In this document: positions 34,642 to 42,870 of the stretch, piece after piece
Numbering within the stretch: position 1 is the stretch's first letter
How the letters are laid out: every line of letters begins with the position of its first letter
Assembly (NCBI GenBank): GCA_963578475.1
Contig: CAUZCL010000009.1
Span: 1-64,000, forward strand
DNA length: 64,000 nt
Source: SMYC01 sp963578475
GTDB lineage: Bacteria > Acidobacteriota > Vicinamibacteria > Marinacidobacterales > SMYC01
Reading direction: 5' to 3'
Notes under the pieces: generated by a model
What the model was told of the DNA's origin: nothing
Database searches by the model: none
Seen by the model: only the letters and a program-made list of their open reading frames with translations
Program-made: the position numbers and the translations under genes

Positions 34642-34947
34642 CTATCCTTTCAAAACCGAAGCATCTTCGAGGCTCACGCCCTTGGTGATGCGATAAAGAG
34701 ACATCACGATCGCGAGCGCCACCGCCGCTTCGCAGGCGGCAATCGCGATGACGAGAAGCGCAAAGACCTGTCCCTCGGTATCGCCCGTAACGAATCGAGA
34801 GAAAGCGACCAGGTTGATGTTCGCCGAGTTAAAGATGAGCTCGATGGCCATCAATACGTTGACGGCATTCTTGCGCGTAAGCATGCCGTACAGGCCCAGC
34901 GAAAAAAGAGCCGACGCCACGACGAGGTAATATTCGAGAGGAATCAC
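34642..34947 (-). CDS. nuoK: NADH-quinone oxidoreductase subunit K
   Basis: 101 residues with three membrane helices, the standard size. MIPLEYYLVVASALFSLGLY opens the protein; GMLTRKNAVNVLMAIELIFN carries the conserved membrane Glu of the proton path, and AIAACEAAVALAIVMSLYR ends it with the second Glu. Its start overlaps the nuoJ stop by four bases. Part of the membrane arm linking the quinone site to the antiporter subunits. Confidence 0.96.
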   Translation of the reverse strand: MIPLEYYLVVASALFSLGLYGMLTRKNAVNVLMAIELIFNSANINLVAFSRFVTGDTEGQVFALLVIAIAACEAAVALAIVMSLYRITKGVSLEDASVLKG

Positions 34948-35462
34948 AGATCCGTCCTCCGTCGCACGAGCATGGCCGCGCCGAGAAGCGCAATCAAAAG
35001 AAGCACTGAGGCCACCTCGAAGGGCAGCACATATTGGTTCATGAGCGCTCGGCCAATCCTAGCCGTTGTCGGTCCCTCCTCGACGATCGAGGCTTGCTTC
35101 CAAGGCGTCACGCGAACGACGGTCACGAGAATCATGAAGATCGCCGTGGAAACGAGCGCGCCCGGCACGACTTGAAACCGTGGCGTGTTCAACTCCAGGC
35201 TGTAAATCCGATTGGTCAACATGACACCGAAAAGGATGAGCGTCAGGATGCCGCCGACATAGACGAGTATCTGCGCGCCCGCGAGAAAATCGGCGCCGAG
35301 CATCACGTAGAACGCCGCGACGCTGAAAAAAGTCGCGAGAAGCGCGAAGGCGGAGCGCACCAGGTTCTTCCCCGCGACCACGATGAGCGCCGAGCCCAGC
35401 ATGAGCGCGGCAAAAACCCAGAAAATGATTTGGGGGGCTAGGTCTTCCATAAGTGTCGTCAA
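34944..35462 (-). CDS. nuoJ: NADH-quinone oxidoreductase subunit J
   Basis: 172 residues, five membrane helices. IIFWVFAALMLGSALIVVAG and FYVMLGADFLAGAQILVYVG match the conserved third helix; GGILTLILFGVMLT follows. The C-terminus (LPFEVASVLLLIALLGAAML) is typical. It overlaps nuoI upstream (ATG of nuoJ inside the end of nuoI by four bases) and nuoK downstream. Confidence 0.95.
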   Translation of the reverse strand: MTTLMEDLAPQIIFWVFAALMLGSALIVVAGKNLVRSAFALLATFFSVAAFYVMLGADFLAGAQILVYVGGILTLILFGVMLTNRIYSLELNTPRFQVVPGALVSTAIFMILVTVVRVTPWKQASIVEEGPTTARIGRALMNQYVLPFEVASVLLLIALLGAAMLVRRRTDL

Positions 35463-35998
35463 CCTGCCGCGACCGGCTCAGCTTCCTTTTTTTCTTCCGG
35501 AGGCTCCGGAGGCGTGGCCTTATCCTTCGCGAAGCGGTAAAGGAAGTTGGTCTTGTCCCTCTCGGCGAACTCGTATTCGGGCGTCATGACGATACAATCG
35601 GTGGGACATGGATAGACGCATAGGTTGCAGTAGCAGCAAAGCGACATGTCGATATCGAACTGCACGACCCTCTGTTTGATCCCTTGGCCATTGGCGGCAA
35701 AGATCGGAAGCTCCGTCTTCTGTCGCTTTTCCGTGCTGATGGTGATGCAGTCCACCGGGCAGACCTTTTCGCACTGCAGGCACCCGATGCAGTCTTCCAT
35801 CTTCACGTAGAGCCGCATACGCGAGCGGTCCTGTAACAGCCCTTCGGGTACGATGACCGAGTTCCAGCGGGTCTCGGGTTTTTCGTCAGATAGATATTGC
35901 TGGGTCTCGTTCTTCATGAACAGATGTCTGAGCGTAATGGCCATGCCCGTAGCCGTGCTGCTCACGGCGTCCCAGAGATCCAGGAAATATTCTTTCAT
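35459..35998 (-). CDS. nuoI: NADH-quinone oxidoreductase subunit I
   Basis: 179 residues. Two [4Fe-4S] motifs, MEDCIGCLQCEKVCPVDC and MSLCCYCNLCVYPCPTDC, bind clusters N6a and N6b that carry electrons towards NuoB. The N-terminal amphipathic helix (LRHLFMKNETQQYL) anchors it to the membrane arm. The C-terminus is Glu/Pro/Lys-rich (about 25 residues), longer than usual but plain. Three bases separate it from nuoH. Confidence 0.96.
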   Translation of the reverse strand: MKEYFLDLWDAVSSTATGMAITLRHLFMKNETQQYLSDEKPETRWNSVIVPEGLLQDRSRMRLYVKMEDCIGCLQCEKVCPVDCITISTEKRQKTELPIFAANGQGIKQRVVQFDIDMSLCCYCNLCVYPCPTDCIVMTPEYEFAERDKTNFLYRFAKDKATPPEPPEEKKEAEPVAAG

Positions 35999-36001
35999 CG
36001 G

Positions 36002-37141
36002 CTAGCCTCCAGAAGCCTGTAGCACCGCGGCGCCCATCAAGACCACGAAAGCGATAGGGATCAAATATTTCCAACAAAGCGCCATCATCTGATCCACGCG
36101 AAGCCTCGGGAGCGTCCACCGAATCCACATCTGAACGAAGACGATAGCGAGGATTTTGAGGAAGAAGACGAGAGGCCCGCTAAAGACCGGCCCGGACCAG
36201 CCGCCGAGAAAGAGCACGACGGCGACACCGGCGACGAAGAACATGGCGCCGTACTCTGCGAGAAAAAAGAGCGCGAAGCGCATGCCGCTATATTCCGTGT
36301 GATAGCCGGCGACGAGCTCTGATTCCGCCTCGGGGATATCGAAAGGGTTGCGGTTCGTCTCCGCGAGCCCGCAGATGAAGAACGAGACGAATCCGATTAC
36401 GTTCAAACCCCAGGCGCGGAAGATGAACCAGTTCTGGAAGTCTCCGAAACCACCTTGCTGCGCCGCAATGATGTCCTGAAGGTTCAAGCTTCCCACCTGG
36501 ACCACGACGGAGAGGATGATGATGGCCGTCGGGATCTCGTAGCTCACCATCTGCGCCGCCGAGCGCATGCCGCCGTAGAGCGCGTATTTATTGTTCGAGG
36601 CCCAGCCAGCCATCAGAATGCCGATCGCGCCGAACGACGTGATCGCGATGACGTACAAAACCCCGATATTCAGGTCGGAGATGACCAGCCCGTCCGCCCA
36701 AGGCAGCACGGCAAAGGCTGAGAACGCACCCATGACGACGAGAAAAGGCGCGAGCTTGAAGAGAAAACGATCCGCGCCGTCCGCAATGATGTCTTCTTTG
36801 AAGAGAAGCTTGAGCCCATCGGCAAAGCTCTGCAAGACGCCGTGCCAGCCGACCCGCATCGGACCGAGACGATCCTGTATGTGGGCCGCGATCTTACGCT
36901 CCCACCAAATGAGAAAGATGGGTAGCTGCGTGATCAGAAAGACAACGGCGCCGACGCCGATGGCGGTCGCGGCCAGTTTCGCCATCGTGGGCGAAAAATT
37001 GGCCGAGAGCTGCTCGCGGATGAGCTCCGCAATCTGCGGCAGGAGCGCGCACACAACGAGGGCTCCGGCCGCCCCAGCAACAACGGGGATCGACAGAAGG
37101 TTCGAAATCTTGGCTTCGAGTGCGGGGCGTTGCAGACCCAT
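36002..37141 (-). CDS. nuoH: NADH-quinone oxidoreductase subunit H
   Basis: 379 residues, about eight to nine membrane helices, forming the quinone chamber with NuoB and NuoD. Conserved cytoplasmic loop: WWERKIAAHIQDRLGPMRVG, HGVLQSFADGLKLLFKED. Further blocks: AGWASNNKYALYGGMRSAAQ, ETNRNPFDIPEAESELVAGY, HTEYSGMRFALFFLAEYG and WTLPRLRVDQMMALCWK. Its start overlaps the nuoD stop by one base. Confidence 0.97.
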   Translation of the reverse strand: MGLQRPALEAKISNLLSIPVVAGAAGALVVCALLPQIAELIREQLSANFSPTMAKLAATAIGVGAVVFLITQLPIFLIWWERKIAAHIQDRLGPMRVGWHGVLQSFADGLKLLFKEDIIADGADRFLFKLAPFLVVMGAFSAFAVLPWADGLVISDLNIGVLYVIAITSFGAIGILMAGWASNNKYALYGGMRSAAQMVSYEIPTAIIILSVVVQVGSLNLQDIIAAQQGGFGDFQNWFIFRAWGLNVIGFVSFFICGLAETNRNPFDIPEAESELVAGYHTEYSGMRFALFFLAEYGAMFFVAGVAVVLFLGGWSGPVFSGPLVFFLKILAIVFVQMWIRWTLPRLRVDQMMALCWKYLIPIAFVVLMGAAVLQASGG

Positions 37142-38319
37142 TAGCGATCGATCTCCCCAAGGACGATGTCGAGACTTCCGATGATAGCGACCATGTCTGC
37201 GATCATCTCGCCTTTCGCGATTTCACGAAAAATGCTCATGGCCACAAAACACGGTGAGCGGGCTTTCACGCGCATGGGGATGAGCCCACCGTCACTCACG
37301 ATGTAGAAGCCCAGCTCGCCGCGCGGCGCTTCCGTGCGGGCATAAACTTCACCCGGCTTCGGCTTGACCCTCTTCGGGACGGTCTCGTGCACGTCACCTT
37401 CCGTCGGGAGCTTCTCGATCGCCTGGCGCAAGATACGCACGCTTTGCCGCATCTCTTCGACACGGACGTAGTACCGATCCCAGCAAGAGCCAATTGGCCC
37501 GAAACGGCCTTGCCCGACAGGCACGTCGAACGCGTACTTCTCGTAGCCGCAATAAGGATCTTCTTTGCGGGTGTCCCACTTGATGCCGGAGCCTCTCAAG
37601 TTCGGTCCCGTGAGCGCGTAGCCAATAGCCAATTCCGGTGGGATGATGCCAATGGTCGCGGTGCGCTTCGTGAAAATCTTGTTGTAGCTCAGAAGATTGT
37701 GGAGCTCGTCGATGACGGGCTCGAACTGGTCGAGAAAAACCTTGACCCTGTCCGTCCACTGGTCAGGCAAATCGTGCGAAACGCCGCCGATCCAGTTGAA
37801 GTTGTAGAGTAGCCGGGCGCCGCAAAGCCATTCGAAGAGGTCGAGGACTTTCTCACGCTCGCGGAACGCGTGCAGAAACGGCGTGAACGCGCCAATATCC
37901 AACCCGTAGGTTCCGAGAGCAAGAAGATGGGAAGCGATCCGCTGAAGCTCGGCGGTGAGGACCCGGATCGATTGAACCCGCTCGTTGACCTCGATCCCCA
38001 TGAGCTTTTCGCCAACAAAAGCGAAACTCAAGCTGTTGCCCATCGAGCCCACGTAATCGAGTCGATCCGTGAACGGGATGATGCCTTGATAGTCGATGTT
38101 CTCGGCGTGCTTTTCGAAGTTTCGGTGGAGATAACCAATATGCGGCTGCGCATCCTTGACGATTTCGCCGTCGGTCTTGAGCTCGATCCGTAACACGCCG
38201 TGAGTCGACGGATGCTGCGGGCCCATATTGAGGATCATCTCGTCTTCTTCGAGATCCTCGAGCTTGAATGCGTAAGCCTCGTCCGGTTCCAGATCCTTGT
38301 ACTGTGGTTGCGTGCTCAT
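37141..38319 (-). CDS. nuoD: NADH-quinone oxidoreductase subunit D (49-kDa)
   Basis: Separate nuoD rather than a nuoCD fusion. ATG 38319 (MSTQPQYKDLEPDEAY) is preferred over the upstream in-frame start at 38340. About 392 residues. MNMGPQHPSTHG-like block: ILNMGPQHPSTHGVLRI; then HIGYLHRNFEKHAENIDYQG, PFTDRLDYVGSMGNSLSFA, GSGIKWDTRKEDPYCGYEKY, and the C-terminal SLDIVLGEIDR. The His in QHPSTHG and the Tyr/Asp near the quinone head group are in place. It lines the quinone-binding cavity together with NuoB. Confidence 0.97.
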   Translation of the reverse strand: MSTQPQYKDLEPDEAYAFKLEDLEEDEMILNMGPQHPSTHGVLRIELKTDGEIVKDAQPHIGYLHRNFEKHAENIDYQGIIPFTDRLDYVGSMGNSLSFAFVGEKLMGIEVNERVQSIRVLTAELQRIASHLLALGTYGLDIGAFTPFLHAFREREKVLDLFEWLCGARLLYNFNWIGGVSHDLPDQWTDRVKVFLDQFEPVIDELHNLLSYNKIFTKRTATIGIIPPELAIGYALTGPNLRGSGIKWDTRKEDPYCGYEKYAFDVPVGQGRFGPIGSCWDRYYVRVEEMRQSVRILRQAIEKLPTEGDVHETVPKRVKPKPGEVYARTEAPRGELGFYIVSDGGLIPMRVKARSPCFVAMSIFREIAKGEMIADMVAIIGSLDIVLGEIDR

Positions 38320-38346
38320 TGCAGAAGCCTCAGAAATCAATCAGAC

Positions 38347-38904
38347 TCAATCAAACGGCCCGATGCCGATCTCTTCGCCACCCTGGGCCCTGTCGGCAAA
38401 CTTCTCAGGCGGCTTCACCTTGATACCGTGCCACTCCTCAGGCCACTCCCAATCTTTGCGAAGCGGGTGTCCGGCCCAATCTTCCGGGAGTAAGATGCGG
38501 CGGGAATCACTATGACCCTCGAACACGATCCCGAAGAGGTCATAGGCTTCGCGCTCGTGCCAGTTGGCCGTCGGCCAGACCCCCTCGAGCGTGTGCATCT
38601 TGGGGTTGTCTCGGGGAAGCTCGATTTTCAGGACAATCCAGTGCCGGTGCTTCAATGACGTTAGATGCAGGACGACTTCGATGCGGTCTTCTTGGTCCTT
38701 CGCGCCAAGATAATCGACGGCCGAATGACAGTGAAGCATCTCGAACGCGAGCTCGGGCTCGTCTCGAAGATATTTCGCGACCTCAACGATGGCATCTTTG
38801 TCGATGACGAAAAAAGGGTCTTTGACCTCGAGCTCCGCTCGAGTGATCTTTCCCGGAAACTTCGCTTCGACTTTCTGCTGAACGGCCGCGGCGTCGAGGC
38901 TCAA
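38347..38904 (-). CDS. nuoC: NADH-quinone oxidoreductase subunit C (30-kDa)
   Basis: 185 residues. The signature region reads LEGVWPTANWHEREAYDLFG, IVFEGHSDSRRILLPEDWAG, HPLRKDWEW, the hallmark of the 30-kDa subunit. The N-terminal domain begins MSLDAAAVQQKVEAKFPGKI. The start overlaps the nuoB stop (ATGA). It sits on the peripheral arm and scaffolds NuoD; no cofactors. Confidence 0.96.
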   Translation of the reverse strand: MSLDAAAVQQKVEAKFPGKITRAELEVKDPFFVIDKDAIVEVAKYLRDEPELAFEMLHCHSAVDYLGAKDQEDRIEVVLHLTSLKHRHWIVLKIELPRDNPKMHTLEGVWPTANWHEREAYDLFGIVFEGHSDSRRILLPEDWAGHPLRKDWEWPEEWHGIKVKPPEKFADRAQGGEEIGIGPFD

Positions 38905-39428
38905 ACGGGCACCTCCACGGCGGCAGGCTTCTGGCGGCCTTCACGCACGTCATCCATGAGCGAGCGCTCGCGGATGATGTCTTGGAGCGCCATCACCCCG
39001 TAAAGAAGCGCTTCCGGCCGGGGCGGACAACCTGGAACATATACGTCCACCGGAATGATCTCGTCCACGCCCTTGACCACGTGGTAGCCGTACTGCCAGT
39101 AAGGGCCGCCATTGTTGGCACAGCTACCCATCGAGATGACGTATCTGGGATCCGCCATCTGCTCGTAGAGTCGCTTGATACGTATAGCCATCTTGTGGGT
39201 CACCGTGCCGGCGACGATCATGAGATCCGACTGCCGGGGCGTCGCCCGCGGGATGAGACCAAAGCGGTCCCAATCGAAACGTGTCGCGCCCGCCGCCATC
39301 ATCTCGATGGCGCAGCAAGCGAGACCGAACACCATCGGCCAGAGCGCCGACTGGCGCGACCAGTTCACGACGGCATCCACTTTGGTCAGGACGAACTGTT
39401 GATTGCCTAGAGTTTTGACGAGGTCCAT
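38901..39428 (-). CDS. nuoB: NADH-quinone oxidoreductase subunit B (PSST)
   Basis: 175 residues. Cluster N2 ligands: the tandem Cys pair in FGLACCAIEMM, Cys in ISMGSCANNGG and Cys in YVPGCPPRPEALLYG. RFDWDRFGLIPRATPRQSD is the Arg-rich loop beside quinone. This subunit hands electrons to quinone at the junction with NuoD and NuoH. It lies 18 bases after nuoA. Confidence 0.97.
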   Translation of the reverse strand: MDLVKTLGNQQFVLTKVDAVVNWSRQSALWPMVFGLACCAIEMMAAGATRFDWDRFGLIPRATPRQSDLMIVAGTVTHKMAIRIKRLYEQMADPRYVISMGSCANNGGPYWQYGYHVVKGVDEIIPVDVYVPGCPPRPEALLYGVMALQDIIRERSLMDDVREGRQKPAAVEVPV

Positions 39429-39446
39429 GTCGCTCCTTCGAAAGGA

Positions 39447-39860
39447 TCAGGCCGCTTTGGTACCAGTAGAAGCCGAGCTCTTGATGGCTTCGCGCTCTTC
39501 CTCACGAACCCATTCGAGGTCGCCTTTGCGCCAAACGTCAGCAAGCCCGAGCACGAGCATGCCTATGAAGATGAAGCCGGCCACGAGCGCGGGCACCCCG
39601 AGGTCCTTCACCACTACGGCCCAGGGCACGAGCATCACGGCTTCTACATCGAACACGAGGAAAACGAGGGCGAACACGTAGAAGCGGATGTTGAATTGAA
39701 CACCCCAAGGCGAGCCGACTGCGGTCTCGCCGCACTCGTACGGCATCGTTTTCTCGCGAGTGGGATTGTGCGGCCGCACGAGACTGGACGCCGCGATGGC
39801 GGCACCCACGAACAGCGCGCCCACGACAAGCAACATCAAGACTCCAACGTATTCAAGCAT
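39447..39860 (-). CDS. nuoA: NADH-quinone oxidoreductase subunit A
   Basis: About 137 residues, three membrane helices. ATG 39860 (MLEYVGVLMLLVVG) is preferred over an in-frame TTG two codons up. Conserved loop: KTMPYECGETAVGSPWGVQF, NIRFYVFALVFLVFDVEAVM, the Cys-bearing loop and Asp/Glu of the quinone-channel mouth. First gene of the nuo operon; the promoter should be in the 280-base spacer upstream, where no definite -10 could be singled out. Confidence 0.95.
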   Translation of the reverse strand: MLEYVGVLMLLVVGALFVGAAIAASSLVRPHNPTREKTMPYECGETAVGSPWGVQFNIRFYVFALVFLVFDVEAVMLVPWAVVVKDLGVPALVAGFIFIGMLVLGLADVWRKGDLEWVREEEREAIKSSASTGTKAA

Positions 39861-40141
39861 GTTCAATCACCAAACATCCGCCCCGTTATTCGCAGGTACA
39901 ACAACCCTTCATTATTCCAAAGCTCGCAAGGCAGTTGCAACCACGCTGGTCGAGCCCGGCGAGTGAATCGGAAAAGTCCTTTGGTTTGAACAAATTCAAA
40001 GCGCGAAGCCGCTTCTTAGGCCTACAAGGCGAATATTATAACGACGGGCCTCGAGGGCGGCAACCTAAAAACATCAGTAGTTTGAATACCCTAGGGTCGG
40101 CGAGGTTGTCAGGGAGCCGGAATCAGGACATCATCTGTTCA

Positions 40142-41110
40142 GTGAACATCTATCTGGAGCTCACGGAAGCGTTCAACACAGGCGCGCGGCGCGATCATCT
40201 GCAGCGGACAGGCCGTCGTCTTGCACCGATTGGCCATTATGAGCAAAGACGGGGATTGGATTCTCCGTGAGATAAAAGCAGTCTCGAACACGTTCTCTCT
40301 GTTCTCGACGCGCACGGCGCACGCTATCGCTTCGGAGCGCCGCTCGACGCTCGGTGGATGACAGGAGGCTGGAGCTCTCATTTAGAGTTTCGTCGTGACC
40401 AGTTGCGTATCCGCACGGATTTCTTCACACGCCCCCCGCGCATTCCCGAAGCCGACCTGGCGCGGATCTGGAAAGAACAAGCGGGGCGTGAGATTCCCTT
40501 TCTCGATCCTCCAGAGCTCGCGGAGATGAAGAAAACAACCCGAGAGCGGGACTACGTGGTCATAGCAGAGTTGGCCCGCCTGATGGAGGACGCCGAGCTT
40601 CAGCTACGCTACTCCCGGAGCGCTCGTGACTTGCTTCAGCTCGGAGAAAAATCCCCGAAACTGGTCGAGAGCCTACGCGTCGAACGGCCGATTCTTTCGT
40701 CGATTTTCGAAGGACGCCACCAACTCGAGGCAGCGCTCGACCGCGAACGGCGGGACTCGATACGCAACCATGAGGCCAGGCTTTCGTCTTACGTGGCTGC
40801 CGCCGCTCGTTGGTACGAGCTTTGGCCAAGCGTCGCGGCAGAAATAGTGGAGCTTTCGCTCACGGAGGCGCACGCGGTGGTTGTCGAGCGCGCCACGACC
40901 GTTCTTCCTACGTCGGTGCCTGTTCCTGAAAAGGAGTCCAACGTGAACGAGATCCGCGACGAGTTTCTCAGCGTGGAAGACCTAGCTCTCAAGGAGCTTA
41001 CCGACGAAGAGCTCCACGCCTATTGGAATCTTTGGCTTCTTCAGGCGCAAGCGACCAACGACCTGGACGAGAAAACCTACTCACACGGAGTTTTCGCCCT
41101 CGAGCCGTGA
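40142..41110 (+). pseudogene. Uncharacterised protein, possibly nucleotidyltransferase-like, two frameshifts
   Basis: From GTG 40142 three frames join into one plausible protein: NIYLELTEAFNTGARR; then IICSGQAVVLHRLAIMSKDG, DWILREIKAV; then LEHVLSVLDAHGARYRFGAP, MTGGWSSHLEFRRDQLRIRT, DFFTRPPRIPEADLARIW and on to the TGA at 41110. Frame changes fall near 40190 and 40280. The last 249 residues are intact from ATG 40358, ending with an acidic helical tail (SVEDLALKELTDEELHAYWN). The GQAVVLHRLA plus late D/E pattern is faintly like minimal nucleotidyltransferases that carry a polymerase-beta-type fold, but the family is not certain. Convergent with the isocitrate dehydrogenase gene, one base apart. 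Confidence 0.5.
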
Positions 41111-41111
41111 C

Positions 41112-42112
41112 CTAGTCGAGCTTCTGGATCACAGCTTCGGCATATTCCCGGGTCGAGGCCTTTCCGCCGAGATCGGCCGTCCGGACCTTGCCTTCCTCTA
41201 ACACGGCGAAGGTCGCCTTCAATATCGCGTCGGCGGCTTCGTTCTCGCCAAGGTGACGGAGCATGAGCACGCCCGAGAAGGTGAGCGCGGTCGGGTTCGC
41301 GATCCCTTTCCCCGTGATATCGGGCGCTGAGCCGTGGACGGCTTCGAAGACTGCACAATCTTCCCCGATATTCGCGGCGGGGACCATGCCGAGACCACCC
41401 ACGAGTCCGGCGCACAGATCAGACACGATGTCGCCATAGAGATTAGAAAGCAGCAAAACGTCGAACTGATGAGGGTTCAGGACGAGCTGCATGCAGAGGT
41501 TGTCGAAATTTTGTCGTCGAACTTGATGTCGGGATATTCCTCGGCAATCGTACGCGCGCTGTCGAGGAAGAGCCCATCGGTGAGCTTCATGATGTTGGCT
41601 TTGTGGACGGCCGTAACTTTCTTCCGGCCGCGTCTTTGTGCATAGTCGAACGCGAATCGCGCGATGCGGGTCGAGGCGTAGGCCGTGATGACCTTCATGC
41701 CTTGCGTCACGCCCGGCATGATTATGTGCTCGATGCCGGAATAGAGGTCTTCCGTGTTCTCCCGCACTATCACAAGATTGATGTCTTCGTAGCGCGACTC
41801 GACGCCCACGACCGTCCGCACCGGCCTCAGATTGGCGTAGAGGTCCAGCCCTTTGAGGAGCGCGACGTTGGCGCTCGGGAAGCCTTCCCCGACGAGAGTC
41901 GTGAGTGGACCTTTGAAGGCAACTTTGTTCTCTTTGATGGAGTCGAGAAGTGTCTCCGGGAGCGGGTTTCCCGTCTTTTCGTAAGCGCGGATACCCGCCT
42001 CGTGCTCGACCCAGTCGAAGCGGACGCCCGGCGCCTCGAGGATCGAGGTCGCGGCTTTCATGATTTCCGGGCCAATACCGTCGCCAGGAATGAGTGTGAC
42101 TCGGTGTGACAT
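41112..42112 (-). CDS. Isocitrate/isopropylmalate dehydrogenase family (NAD-type IDH), one frameshift
   Basis: N-terminal frame from ATG 42112: MSHRVTLIPGDGIGPEIMKA, FKGPLTTLVGEGFPSANVAL, YANLRPVRTVVGVESRYEDI, VRENTEDLYSGIEH, KVTAVHKANIMKLTDGLFLD. Near 41490 the frame changes by one base (in AAAATTTCGAC) and continues LCMQLVLNPHQFDVLLLSNL, YGDIVSDLCAGLVGGLGM, VHGSAPDITGKGIANPTAL to TAG 41112. Together about 333 residues, right for short NAD-dependent isocitrate dehydrogenase. All substrate (Arg, Tyr, Lys) and Asp metal residues are present. As a likely TCA-cycle gene it is more probably intact with a sequence error than dead. 3-isopropylmalate or homoisocitrate dehydrogenase are alternatives. 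Confidence 0.85.
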
Positions 42113-42135
42113 CGTAAAATCAGCATAGCATGTTG

Positions 42136-42141
42136 TAAAAT
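42136..42141 (+). promoter_or_regulatory. Candidate -10 element (TAAAAT) of a leaderless promoter
   Basis: TAAAAT ends nine bases before the ATG at 42151; GCTAGCCCC between them is no ribosome site. It lies in the 38-base spacer between two divergent genes. Confidence 0.4.
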
Positions 42142-42150
42142 GCTAGCCCC

Positions 42151-42867
42151 ATGGAGCTCTCCATAATCGTTCCGACATTGAACGAAGCGGAGACGCTCGC
42201 CGGGACCCTCGAAGCCGCGCCGCCAGGAGCAGAGCTCATCGTCTCCGACGGCGGCAGCGCCGACGAGACCGTCTCCATCGCCGAGCGTCACGGCGCGCGA
42301 GTGGTCACGGGCGAGCGCGGCCGAGCCCCACAGATGAACCGCGGCGCCGAGGCTGCGGCCGGCGACGTCCTCTTATTCGTCCATGCGGACTGTCTCCTCG
42401 GACCCGATGCACGCGATAACATAGTGCTAGCGCTCGAAGATAAAAAGACCGTGGGCGGAGCTTTTAGCTTACGCATTCGCGACGCCGGCTGGAGCCTGAA
42501 GCTCATCGCTGCGACGTCGAACTTCCGCGCCCGTCATCTGGGGCCACCCTATGGCGACCAAGGACTGTTCGTCCGCAAAAGTGCGTTCGACCAAGTGGGT
42601 GGCTATCCCGAGCTTCCTTTCATGGAAGACGTCGCCCTTGTTCGTGAGCTCGGAAAAATCGGCAAGCTCGTGCAACTGAAGGCGCCGATCACAACGGGCC
42701 GGCGCCACTGGCAAAAGCTCGGTCCGCTCGCAACAACGCTCTTGAACTGGTCGATGGTCTTGCTCTACACGATCGGCGTCCCCGCCGGAACCTTGGCTCC
42801 CTACTACCGCAAGCTTCGCAACGAGTCGGCACGGTCGAGCTCCGAAAACGCGTGGACGGCGCCGTAA
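42151..42867 (+). CDS. Family-2 glycosyltransferase, TIGR04283 type
   Basis: 238 residues. Opening block MELSIIVPTLNEAETLAGTL, then IVSDGGSADETVSIAERHGA, RVVTGERGRAPQMNRGAEAA, GDVLLFVHADCLL (the metal-binding DxD region here is HAD), PYGDQGLFVRKSAFDQVGGY and LPFMEDVALVREL. These are hallmarks of TIGR04283 GT2 enzymes often found near radical-SAM or selenodomain genes; none are here. The C-terminus has one hydrophobic segment (LLNWSMVLLYTIGVPAGTLA). Cytoplasmic face of the membrane; sugar and acceptor unknown. Confidence 0.9.
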   Translation: MELSIIVPTLNEAETLAGTLEAAPPGAELIVSDGGSADETVSIAERHGARVVTGERGRAPQMNRGAEAAAGDVLLFVHADCLLGPDARDNIVLALEDKKTVGGAFSLRIRDAGWSLKLIAATSNFRARHLGPPYGDQGLFVRKSAFDQVGGYPELPFMEDVALVRELGKIGKLVQLKAPITTGRRHWQKLGPLATTLLNWSMVLLYTIGVPAGTLAPYYRKLRNESARSSSENAWTAP

Positions 42868-42870
42868 CCG

